From: an uncultured Peptococcaceae bacterium
Lineage (GTDB): Bacteria > Bacillota > Peptococcia > Peptococcales > Peptococcaceae
NCBI GenBank assembly: GCA_900553245.1
Contig: USCP01000139.1
Location: forward strand, 1 to 5,291
Length of the DNA: 5,291 bases
Reading direction: 5' to 3'
Shown here: positions 1 to 5,190 of the stretch, in pieces
Position numbering within the stretch: the first letter of the stretch is position 1
How the letters are laid out: each line of letters starts with the position of its first letter
Notes under the pieces: model-generated
The model's input: the letters and a program-made list of their open reading frames with translations, nothing else
The model's database searches: none
What the model was told of the DNA's origin: nothing
Made by a program: the position numbers and the translations under genes

Positions 1-59
1 TACCAGAAGTTCTATGAGTCATTTTTTTATGTTGCACTTAGATTGTAAATTCGCCGTAT

Positions 60-88
60 AAAAAAACCTCGCTTTCGAGAAAGCGAGG
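60..88 (-). terminator. Intrinsic terminator of the leftward DUF523-ferredoxin unit
   Basis: A perfect 10-bp inverted repeat, 67-76 against 79-88 (arms CCTCGCTTTC / GAAAGCGAGG), is followed on the minus strand by seven U (A tract at 60-66). The innermost pair probably opens to give a tetraloop. It begins 8 nt after the stop codon of the leftward gene at 97-99. GC-rich stem plus U-tract is the standard rho-independent form. Confidence 0.93.
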
Positions 89-96
89 GGAGAGAT

Positions 97-789
97 TTAG
101 TCTTCGTCCACAAAAATGCAATTAACCGGGCACATTTTCATGGCATCTTTGACATCGGAAAGGTGTTCTGCGCTTACTTCGGGGGTGGCTTGAGCCACGC
201 CGTGATCGTTCATGGTGAATACATCCGGACAGATGGCTTCGCAACTGCCACAGCCGACGCAGCTGGCGGTTTCAATGGTGACATAGAGCATAGTGTGTTC
301 TCCTTTATGAGCAAATTGAGGGGTTAGAATTATTTGCGGGTCAAAGGTATCCTCGCTAAAGGTGATGATACCGGCCTCTTGCAAGGCTGCGGCCGCCATT
401 CCCGGGCGAGCCGTCAAGGTGTGGCTAAAGGTGCCATCATAGGAGCTGCTGACACCGCAAGCCGGACTTTTACTTTTTAAAACGGCATAATCGATTTTAA
501 AATCGCGGCACAAACTTACGGCACGCTCAGCCCCTTTTTGATAAGCGGCGGTCACATCTACCCCTTCTTTGGTTTTGACGGTGCCGTCCGCTTGAATTTC
601 TGCCGGTGGTCGCGGTGTATCAAGACCGCCGTAACATTCCGGACAGAAGGGAATATAGGTAAAGTCTTGGTTGTGGGCAAGCACAAGGTCGTTGGGCTTG
701 GACTTGCCGTCGTAGCGGCAGGGAATGCCCAAAAGGCAGGCACTGACCAGCACCGTTGGTGTGTGTTTAGTTGATTTCTCGTTTGGCAT
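97..789 (-). CDS. DUF523 domain protein fused to a C-terminal 4Fe-4S ferredoxin (230 aa)
   Basis: Two domains are visible. Residues about 12-147 match the DUF523 pattern: VLVSACLLG at 13-21, CRYDG at 24-28, the CPE..GGL.TPRPPAE block at 49-64, KSKSPACG at 105-112, then YDGTF and FSED. DUF523 proteins usually have about 150 residues and an unproven role; their conserved cysteines suggest metal or thiol chemistry. Residues 167-230 resemble a single-cluster ferredoxin: C177-x2-C180-x2-C183-x3-C187-P, then C220-P. C177, C180, C183 and C220 are the likely 4Fe-4S ligands; C187 and C224 are extra. No signal peptide or membrane segment is seen, so it should be cytosolic. The ATG at 787-789 has AAGGAGG 10 nt upstream. 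The start lies inside the end of the upstream leftward gene (23-nt overlap), suggesting translational coupling. The fused ferredoxin suggests that DUF523 chemistry here is redox-linked; that is inference. Confidence 0.9.
   Translation of the reverse strand: MPNEKSTKHTPTVLVSACLLGIPCRYDGKSKPNDLVLAHNQDFTYIPFCPECYGGLDTPRPPAEIQADGTVKTKEGVDVTAAYQKGAERAVSLCRDFKIDYAVLKSKSPACGVSSSYDGTFSHTLTARPGMAAAALQEAGIITFSEDTFDPQIILTPQFAHKGEHTMLYVTIETASCVGCGSCEAICPDVFTMNDHGVAQATPEVSAEHLSDVKDAMKMCPVNCIFVDED
289..306 (-). promoter_or_regulatory. Internal ribosome binding site and ATG for a possible free 64-aa ferredoxin
   Basis: Exactly at the domain junction, the minus strand reads AAAGGAG (300-306), 8 nt of spacer, then an in-frame ATG (289-291, residue 167 of the fusion). 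This is as good as the SD of the permease genes in this window. Initiation here would give a product of 64 residues (97-291), the usual size of a stand-alone single-cluster ferredoxin. The same bases encode the linker residues H-K-G-E-H-T, so chance is possible. If used, both a fused and a free ferredoxin would be made from one mRNA. Confidence 0.55.
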
Positions 790-1243
790 GGCGTTTGGCC
801 CTCCTTCCGCTGTATGCCGGGCGAATGCGAAGCAGGCTCAATACAGGCTCGCCGGCGTCGTTTTCTACCACCTCGGCAATATTAACCCACAAATCGGGTT
901 CTAAGGCGCTTTTGGCTTTTACCAGATAGCGCGCCGGGTCGGTCGTGGCATCGATACGGTAGCAATCTGCCTCGAAGGGCGCCACCAAGGCATAGTCCAC
1001 CAATACATTGGCAATCATGGTGCGCCAAGGCTCCCCTTGAATCACCAATTCGGTCATACACCCGCAAGGAGAGCGGCGTGTGCTGCCAATGGCTTTGGCG
1101 TGTTCGCTGAAAATGATCAGCAGCCATCGTCCGTTTTCTTGTTGGTAATATGACGGAAAACCGTCGTTTATATTATAACCGCAATGGTCGTATTTAACAA
1201 GAGAATAGAAATAATGGATAAAAATAATTCGTCTATACCACAT
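767..1243 (-). CDS. Uncharacterised protein upstream of the DUF523-ferredoxin gene; start uncertain
   Basis: I do not recognise the family. The frame is open from a TTG at 1249 and an ATG at 1243 to the stop at 767-769, neither start having an SD. From about 1140 leftward the sequence turns GC-richer and reads like a soluble protein with alternating hydrophobic and charged residues (for example LVIQGEPWRTMIANVLVDYA, then ALEPDLWVNIAEVVE); the tail is basic (RRAKRHAKRE). Residues ahead of about 1140 are rich in Tyr, Ile and His, in AT-rich DNA that also holds a good leftward promoter (1172-1200), so they may not be translated. The only later in-frame ATG is at 1057 (96 aa), again with no SD, and it would leave about 28 coding-like codons unused. 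A non-ATG start near 1115-1140 or an old frameshift would also explain this. A CGC-type cysteine pair lies just before the 1057 ATG. The 3' end overlaps the next gene by 23 nt, so the two are probably cotranscribed. Confidence 0.55.
   Translation of the reverse strand: MWYRRIIFIHYFYSLVKYDHCGYNINDGFPSYYQQENGRWLLIIFSEHAKAIGSTRRSPCGCMTELVIQGEPWRTMIANVLVDYALVAPFEADCYRIDATTDPARYLVKAKSALEPDLWVNIAEVVENDAGEPVLSLLRIRPAYSGRRAKRHAKREIN
1172..1200 (-). promoter_or_regulatory. Sigma-A-type promoter for the leftward unit
   Basis: On the minus strand, TTGTTA (1195-1200, 4 of 6 to TTGACA) is separated by exactly 17 nt from a perfect TATAAT (1172-1177). Transcription would begin near 1165. A small hairpin, GACGG-tetraloop-CCGTC (1152-1165), would then lie at the extreme 5' end of the mRNA. 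It is the best leftward promoter in the region and would drive both leftward genes. If real, the 1243/1249 starts of the first gene lie upstream of its own mRNA. Confidence 0.55.
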
Positions 1244-1249
1244 GGACAA

Positions 1250-1437
1250 AGCGATGGTTTGTACTTCAGGATTTTATAAAATAATTATAAATCAGATTTA
1301 TGGGCTTATTGGACATATTAGTTGAATTGTGGGTTAAAAGTGACTATTTGCGATGAATTGTCTGACAACGAACAGAGAGATTGCATGGAAAAATTGCAAA
1401 CATATCTTGGTTGATTTCAAAACATGTAAGCATGCAC
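1250..1437. other. AT-rich divergent spacer with palindromes, no gene seen
   Basis: This stretch separates the leftward unit from the first permease. No coding-like frame is visible. It holds a 12-bp palindrome ATTTTATAAAAT (1271-1282), an odd-centred 15-bp palindrome ATAAATC-A-GATTTAT (1287-1301), the TTGCA-N9-TGCAA dyad shared with the second permease, and short palindromes ACATGT (1422-1427) and GCATGC (1430-1435). Any of these could bind regulators; in DNA this AT-rich the purely A/T ones carry little weight. Confidence 0.5.
1381..1399. promoter_or_regulatory. Candidate operator, dyad TTGCA-N9-TGCAA (copy 1)
   Basis: TTGCA at 1381-1385 and TGCAA at 1395-1399 form an inverted repeat with a 9-nt spacer. 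The same motif with the same spacing stands before the second permease (3355-3373), followed in both by (A)CAT. It lies 228 nt before the start codon and upstream of the candidate promoters of the first permease, as expected for an activator or upstream repressor site. The binding protein is unknown. Confidence 0.4.
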
Positions 1438-1466
1438 TTTCCATAATTTTATTAAGTTTCTATAAT
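1438..1466 (+). promoter_or_regulatory. Candidate promoter for the first permease (distal)
   Basis: TTTCCA (1438-1443, 4 of 6 to TTGACA), 17 nt, then a perfect TATAAT (1461-1466). Transcription would start near 1473 and leave a leader of about 136 nt. A second perfect TATAAT lies at 1528-1533, so which one is used is open. Confidence 0.45.
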
Positions 1467-1495
1467 TAAAAAAACTGAAATCATAGTTTTTTTAA
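1466..1495 (+). repeat. A/T-rich inverted repeat with terminator-like T-run
   Basis: TTAAAAAAACT (1466-1476) is the perfect complement of AGTTTTTTTAA (1485-1495), an 11-bp stem with an 8-nt loop. The right arm carries seven T. It overlaps the predicted start region of the distal promoter. With a single G-C pair it would be a weak terminator; it could attenuate the distal transcript or simply be a DNA-level dyad. Confidence 0.4.
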
Positions 1496-1527
1496 AATGT
1501 TTTTTAAAGTTTCCATGCCACATGTAC

Positions 1528-1533
1528 TATAAT
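1528..1533 (+). promoter_or_regulatory. Candidate -10 element for the first permease (proximal)
   Basis: A perfect TATAAT whose best upstream partner is only TTTAAA at 1503-1508 with a long 19-nt spacer. Transcription would start near 1540. Just downstream, TCTAATA (1541-1547) and TATTAGA (1562-1568) form a 7-bp inverted repeat, with the palindrome ATAATATTAT (1545-1554) inside; together these could be an operator or a short leader hairpin. Confidence 0.35.
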
Positions 1534-1594
1534 TTAAAGGTCTAATAATATTATAACTTACTATTAGAATTGGACATGGAAATCTTAAAACGAA

Positions 1595-1600
1595 AAGGAG
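1595..1600 (+). promoter_or_regulatory. Shine-Dalgarno that fixes the start of the first permease
   Basis: AAGGAG ends 8 nt before the ATG at 1609. This favours that ATG over the in-frame TTG (1570) and ATG (1576) upstream, which have no SD and would add a short charged extension absent from the second permease. Both permeases then begin with the same four residues, MSQQ. Confidence 0.88.
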
Positions 1601-1608
1601 TATTCAGT

Positions 1609-3033
1609 ATGTCACAACAAGAAGAAGTCAAGTTAGAGAAGGGCCTCAGCCCTCTAGGCGTATGGGGCTTGGCCCTTGGCGCGATGATCGGTTGGGGTTG
1701 TTTCGTTATGCCGGGCGATACCTTGCTTCCAAAGGCTGGTCCTATTGGTGCATCCATCGGCTTGGCGCTTGGCGCATTGATGATTATTATCATCAGTTTT
1801 AGTTACAGCTATTTGATTGGGAAGTATCCGGTTGCCGGTGGGAGCTTCATCTACACCGATACTGCATTCGGTAAGACCCACGCCTTCCTTTGTGGTTGGT
1901 TTATCGCGATTGCCTACTGGGCACTCATTCCAATGAATGCAACCGCTGTTGGTTTGGTAGCGCGTTACATCTTCCCTGGTCCTCTTCAAACCATGCCGCT
2001 TTATGAAATTGCCGGCTGGACCGTATACGGTGGGGAATTGCTCGTTGACATCTTGGCCATCATCATCATTGGCTTTGTCAACATGCGCGGTGTTCAATCT
2101 GCTTGCTGGTTCCAAACCGCTGTTGCAATGGGTTTGGTTGGTTCCATCCTCGTGATTGCTTCTGTTATTTTGGTAGGTGGCGTGGATTGGAGTAACCTCC
2201 AACCATATTTTGCCCCTGAAAAAACCACGCTTGCTTCCATCTTTGCGGTGACTGCATTGGCGCCATGGGCGTATGTAGGGTTTGACTGTATCCCACAGGC
2301 GTCGGAAGAATATGCTTTCTCTAATAAGAAAACAAAGGTGCTTTTGATTTCTTCCGTTGCAATGGCAGCGCTCATGTACATGATCATGAACATTGCAACC
2401 GCAGTTGTAGAACCTTGGCAACAATTCATTGTGGATAACAAAGCATGGCCTACCGGTGCTGCTGTTGAATCCCTCATCGGGACCTTCGGCCTCATCCTTC
2501 TCGCTATTGCAATGCTTTGCGGGATTATCTCCGGTTTGAATGCGTTCTACCTTTCCGGTAGCCGCTTGCTCTACTCCATGGCGATTGCGGAAGCGATTCC
2601 AAAGACCTTCGCTAAGTTGGACAGTAAGCATCACGTGCCACGTACCGCGATCATCTTTATGATGGTACTTGCCATCATCGCGCCATTCTTTGGTCGTGAA
2701 GTGTTGGGCTGGCTCGTTGACATGACCTCTGTTGGGGCTGGCATGGGCTTTACCTACACCTGCGCAAGTGCCCTTAAGATTGCAAAGCGCGAAGGTGATA
2801 AAGACCAAGTGATTATCAGTACCATTGGGGTGATTTTTGCAGCGTTCTTCATGCTGTTGTTAGTCATTCCAAAATCCCCGGGCTTCCTTTCCATTCAAGC
2901 ATGGGGCTTCCTCCTTGTGTGGTTTGCGATTGGTGCGGTATTCTTCTTCTTAAACCGCAAGCGTTACTACGCATCCACTGCGCTCCAAGAAAAAATCTCC
3001 AAAGTGTGCGCAGAAAACAGAGACGATTGCTAA
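1609..3033 (+). CDS. APC-superfamily amino-acid permease, copy 1 (474 aa)
   Basis: A cytoplasmic-membrane secondary transporter of the amino acid-polyamine-organocation superfamily (PotE-like). Seen: about 12 hydrophobic segments, for example near 15-35, 46-70, 92-122, 142-158, 168-190, 208-226, 243-267, 288-312, 346-362, 366-390, 400-421 and 428-448. The first holds GAMIGWG (24-30), matching the glycine-rich break in helix 1 that contacts the substrate amino and carboxyl groups in this superfamily. After helix 6 comes GFD..PQASEEYAFSNKKTK (224-243), the local form of the APC loop with an EE pair and basic residues. SGSRLLYSMA (316-325) is also typical. Length fits the usual 430-500 residues. 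Substrate is not deducible: an amino acid, amine or exchange pair is possible. No catabolic gene lies beside it. It is about 82% identical to the second permease. It has its own terminator, so it can be transcribed alone. Confidence 0.92.
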   Translation: MSQQEEVKLEKGLSPLGVWGLALGAMIGWGCFVMPGDTLLPKAGPIGASIGLALGALMIIIISFSYSYLIGKYPVAGGSFIYTDTAFGKTHAFLCGWFIAIAYWALIPMNATAVGLVARYIFPGPLQTMPLYEIAGWTVYGGELLVDILAIIIIGFVNMRGVQSACWFQTAVAMGLVGSILVIASVILVGGVDWSNLQPYFAPEKTTLASIFAVTALAPWAYVGFDCIPQASEEYAFSNKKTKVLLISSVAMAALMYMIMNIATAVVEPWQQFIVDNKAWPTGAAVESLIGTFGLILLAIAMLCGIISGLNAFYLSGSRLLYSMAIAEAIPKTFAKLDSKHHVPRTAIIFMMVLAIIAPFFGREVLGWLVDMTSVGAGMGFTYTCASALKIAKREGDKDQVIISTIGVIFAAFFMLLLVIPKSPGFLSIQAWGFLLVWFAIGAVFFFLNRKRYYASTALQEKISKVCAENRDDC

Positions 3034-3083
3034 GTCGTCGTTTTCCAAAAAGATCATTCATTTTTTAAAAAACCTCAAAACCG

Positions 3084-3119
3084 AAACGTCCATTGTTGAA
3101 AAACAATGGACGTTTTTTT
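3084..3119 (+). terminator. Intrinsic terminator of the first permease
   Basis: A stem of 14 bp (3084-3097 with 3102-3115; core ACGTCCATTGTT with its perfect complement) closes on a GAAA tetraloop (3098-3101, GNRA type) and runs into seven T (3113-3119). It lies about 50 nt after the stop codon. This should separate transcription of the two permease genes. Confidence 0.92.
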
Positions 3120-3152
3120 ATGAAATAACAAGCTAAAAGGTAGGGTATAAAA

Positions 3153-3189
3153 ACGGTTCAAAAATGGGTCCGAAAAACCGTGTTTTTTT
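3153..3189 (+). terminator. Possible second, weaker terminator
   Basis: ACGGTT (3153-3158) and AACCGT (3176-3181) form a 6-bp stem with a 17-nt loop, followed after one G by seven T (3183-3189). Flanking A and T runs could lengthen the stem past the unpaired G. The large loop makes it weak; it may back up the strong terminator just before it. Confidence 0.45.
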
Positions 3190-3199
3190 ATTTTGTACT

Positions 3200-3252
3200 A
3201 TATATATAGGAAGAAAGATGAAGTAAAAGATTTCGGTGCATATATATAGGAA
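3200..3252. repeat. Direct repeat of a 13-nt element, 40 nt apart
   Basis: ATATATATAGGAA occurs at 3200-3212 and again at 3240-3252. The period of 40 nt is about four helical turns, so both copies face the same side of the DNA. The first copy sits in a 12-bp palindrome, CTATATATATAG (3198-3209). It may be paired regulator sites or an old short duplication. Confidence 0.6.
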
Positions 3253-3253
3253 A

Positions 3254-3263
3254 GAAACGTTTC
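3254..3263. promoter_or_regulatory. Palindrome GAAACGTTTC, LacI-family-like candidate operator
   Basis: A perfect 10-bp palindrome around a central CG, two nucleotides after the second copy of the direct repeat. AAACGTTT cores are typical of LacI/PurR-family operators. The flanks do not fit the CcpA cre consensus. It is 340 nt before the start codon and upstream of the best promoter, so its role is uncertain. Confidence 0.3.
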
Positions 3264-3352
3264 ACTATAAAAATAGCATTTATCGCTTAGAAAAAAAGAT
3301 GGAAAAAATATGACATAAAATCGATGTTTAGAAACTATGTGAAAGAATAAAG

Positions 3353-3375
3353 TGTTGCAGGCAATAGTTGCAACA
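3353..3375. promoter_or_regulatory. Candidate operator, dyad TGTTGCA-N9-TGCAACA (copy 2)
   Basis: Perfect 7-bp arms at 3353-3359 and 3369-3375 with a 9-nt centre, about two helical turns in all, as expected for a dimeric regulator. The TTGCA-N9-TGCAA core recurs at 1381-1399 before the first permease. It ends 36 nt before the -35 element at 3412, a position suited to an activator. It could also form an RNA hairpin if transcribed from further upstream. Confidence 0.5.
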
Positions 3376-3411
3376 TCATGGAAAATAAATGAAAAACATC
3401 ACAAATAACCC

Positions 3412-3441
3412 TTGATTTTTCTTTAAACACACTTTTATACT
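3412..3441 (+). promoter_or_regulatory. Promoter of the second permease
   Basis: TTGATT (3412-3417, 4 of 6), an 18-nt spacer, and TATACT (3436-3441, 5 of 6). Transcription would start near 3448, leaving a leader of about 158 nt. It is the best-scoring promoter by eye between the first terminator and the second permease. Confidence 0.55.
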
Positions 3442-3473
3442 GCATGCCAAGTAAAGGCCTTGCAAAAATTTTT

Positions 3474-3596
3474 GAAAAATCACGTGAAACAAGAGTAAAA
3501 ATATGACACACGGTTGGGACAAAAAAAGGGTGGTTTTGTAGTGTTGTTCACCTCCAAAAAATCGTGTTGTCCTCACGGATTTTTCAGTCAAAGGAG
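3474..3596 (+). promoter_or_regulatory. Candidate regulatory leader with alternative pairings
   Basis: Segment 3 (3574-3585, ending in five T and C) can pair in two exclusive ways. With segment 2 (3557-3566) it makes a local hairpin of 10 bp with one bulged G and a 7-nt loop, ending 5 nt before the SD. With segment 1 (3474-3486) it makes 12 bp with one bulged A. In the first fold, CTCC at 3552-3555 could also pair with GGAG of the SD (3593-3596), hiding it. The hairpin loop (3567-3572, TTGTCC) is also complementary to GGACAA at 3517-3522. No known riboswitch class is recognised. The U-run is inside the stem, so translational control is likelier than termination. All of this is inferred from pairing alone. 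Confidence 0.35.
3590..3596 (+). promoter_or_regulatory. Shine-Dalgarno that fixes the start of the second permease
   Basis: AAAGGAG followed by 9 nt and the ATG at 3606. It settles the start over an in-frame TTG at 3564, which lies inside the leader hairpin and lacks an SD. Confidence 0.88.
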
Positions 3597-3605
3597 TGTC
3601 CGCCC

Positions 3606-5072
3606 ATGTCACAACAAGATGATGTACAATTTGAGAAAGGCCTCAGCCCGTTAGGTGTTTGGGGTCTTGCCCTCGGCGCCATGATTGGCTGGGGTTGCTT
3701 CGTAATGCCAGGGGATACCTTGCTTCCAAAGGCTGGTCCTATTGGGGCGTCCATCGGGTTGATCCTCGGTGCATTGATGATTATCGTTATCAGTTTCAGT
3801 TACAGTTATTTGATTAGTAAGTATCCGGTAGCCGGTGGTGAATTCGTTTACGCCGATACCGCATTTGGTAAAACTCACGCGTTCCTCTGCGGGTGGTTCA
3901 TCGCCATTGCATATTGGTCCTTGATTCCAATGAACGCAACGGCCGTTGGTCTTGTTGCCCGCTACATTTTCCCTGGTCCACTTCAAACCATGCCACTTTA
4001 TGAAATTGCCGGCTGGACCGTATACGGCGGGGAATTGATTGTTGACATCTTAGCTATTATCATTATCGGTATCGTTAACATGCGCGGTGTTGAAGCTGCC
4101 GGTTGGTTCCAAACCGCAGTAGCTCTTGGTTTGGTAGGCTGCATCTTGATCATTGGTGCAGTTATCTTGGCAGGTGGTGTTGATTGGAGCAACCTCCAAC
4201 CATACTTCGCACCTGAAAAGACCACCATGGCTTCCATCTTCACCGTTACCGCATTGGCACCATGGGCGTATGTAGGGTTTGACTGTATCCCACAGGCGTC
4301 GGAAGAATACGCATTCTCCAATAAGAAAACCAAAGCATTGCTCGTTTCCTCTATCTCTGTGGCAGCGCTCATGTACATGATTATGAACATTGCAACCGCA
4401 GTAGTAGCACCATGGGAACAATACATTATTGACAATAAAGCATGGCCTACCGGCGCTGCGATTGAATCCCTCGTTGGGACCTTCGGCTTGATTCTCTTAG
4501 CAATCGCAATGCTTTGCGGGATCGTATCCGGCTTGAACGCCTTCTATCTCGCAGGTAGCCGCTTGCTCTACTCCATGTCTATCGCAGAAGCGATTCCATC
4601 CTTCTTCGGTAAACTTGATCCAAAGCATCACGTACCACGTAATGCAATCATCTTCATGATGGCACTTGCAATCGTTGCACCATTCTTTGGCCGTCAAGTA
4701 CTTGGTTGGCTCGTAGACATGACCGCTGTTGGGGCTGACATGGGCTTCACCTACACCACCGCATCCGCTTTCGTTATGGCCAAGCGTGCCGGTGACAAGA
4801 AGCAAATGATCATCTCCGCACTCGGCGTATGCTTCGCAGTCTTCTTCATCGGCCTCTTGATTCTCCCATTCGCACCTGGCTTCTTAAGTCCACAAGCATG
4901 GGCATTCCTCTTTGTTTGGTTGGCAATGGGTGCAATCTTCTTCGCCATCAAGCACAAAACCTACTATGCATCCACTGCGTTGCAAGATAAGGTGGCAAGT
5001 GTTTGCGCAGCAAATGTTGACGACGAAGACGTTCAAGAAGCATTTGATTGCGACCATCCAAAAAACAAATAA
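3606..5072 (+). CDS. APC-superfamily amino-acid permease, copy 2 (488 aa)
   Basis: Paralogue of the upstream permease with the same fold: about 12 membrane helices, GAMIGWG in helix 1 (24-30), the FDCIPQASEEYAFSNKKTK loop after helix 6, and AGSRLLYSM after helix 8. Counting by eye, about 83 of the first 474 residues differ, with no gaps. Helices 1-3 and 6 are nearly unchanged, whereas about 28 differences fall in the roughly 70 residues of the last helices (385-454). Changes near likely functional parts include T84A (in YTDTAFG), A105S in helix 3, C166G and G378D in helix 10. The C-terminus is 14 residues longer and acidic (DDEDVQEAFD). The gene ends in tandem stops, TAA TAG. The same substrate class is likely, but altered affinity, specificity or partner exchange is possible. 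Control appears independent, through its own promoter and long leader. Confidence 0.92.
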   Translation: MSQQDDVQFEKGLSPLGVWGLALGAMIGWGCFVMPGDTLLPKAGPIGASIGLILGALMIIVISFSYSYLISKYPVAGGEFVYADTAFGKTHAFLCGWFIAIAYWSLIPMNATAVGLVARYIFPGPLQTMPLYEIAGWTVYGGELIVDILAIIIIGIVNMRGVEAAGWFQTAVALGLVGCILIIGAVILAGGVDWSNLQPYFAPEKTTMASIFTVTALAPWAYVGFDCIPQASEEYAFSNKKTKALLVSSISVAALMYMIMNIATAVVAPWEQYIIDNKAWPTGAAIESLVGTFGLILLAIAMLCGIVSGLNAFYLAGSRLLYSMSIAEAIPSFFGKLDPKHHVPRNAIIFMMALAIVAPFFGRQVLGWLVDMTAVGADMGFTYTTASAFVMAKRAGDKKQMIISALGVCFAVFFIGLLILPFAPGFLSPQAWAFLFVWLAMGAIFFAIKHKTYYASTALQDKVASVCAANVDDEDVQEAFDCDHPKNK

Positions 5073-5150
5073 TAGAATCGTCTTTCAGTATACAAAGAGA
5101 TACCCCTCATTAAAAATTGCTAATCCCTTTTTACTCTTGAACTAGTGTTT

Positions 5151-5190
5151 GCAAAAAGACCTGCTCAATGGACGGAGCAGGTCTTTTTGC
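5151..5190. terminator. Bidirectional intrinsic terminator after the second permease
   Basis: A perfect 16-bp inverted repeat (5151-5166 with 5175-5190, GC-rich core GACCTGCTC) with an 8-nt loop. The arms carry AAAAA on the left and TTTTT on the right, so it can work for both strands. It lies 78 nt after the stop codon. The T-run is inside the stem, which is common for shared terminators between convergent genes; a leftward gene may lie beyond the window. Confidence 0.88.

Larger units (their letters stand above)
3190..3411. other. AT-rich spacer upstream of the second permease, no gene seen
   Basis: No coding-like frame is visible. The stretch contains a 40-nt-spaced direct repeat, the palindrome GAAACGTTTC, a weak TATAAA-type -10 at 3266-3271 with no good -35, and the TTGCA dyad. 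Short landmarks in the same order as upstream of the first permease (TGAC, CGATG, TTGCA dyad, CAT) suggest that the upstream region was duplicated together with the gene. Confidence 0.5.

Noticed and set aside
31..60. A TGTTGCA half-site near 31-37 as a third copy of the dyad
   Set aside because: There is no matching TGCAACA at the right spacing, and a single 7-mer is weak evidence.
882..1127. An 81-codon minus-strand frame starting with an ATG at 1127, inside the uncharacterised leftward gene
   Set aside because: Its composition is not protein-like compared with the main frame, which runs through with plausible residues. It is kept in mind only as a possible sign of an old frameshift.
1654..2808. 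A 384-codon open frame on the minus strand opposite the first permease, and similar shorter ones opposite the second
   Set aside because: Its predicted protein is rich in His, Asn, Arg and Cys with no domain pattern, and it mirrors a clear membrane protein on the other strand. It is an antisense shadow.
3252..3265. CcpA cre site at the GAAACGTTTC palindrome
   Set aside because: The outer TG and CA positions of the cre consensus do not match; only the central CG and neighbouring A/T fit.
3523..3545. T-box riboswitch signature: an A-run followed by AGGGTGG at 3527-3533, in an amino-acid transporter leader
   Set aside because: The next bases are TTTTG rather than nACCGCG, there is no room or sequence for stem I with a specifier loop, and the downstream hairpin is not a proper T-box terminator. 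The seven-base match is probably chance.
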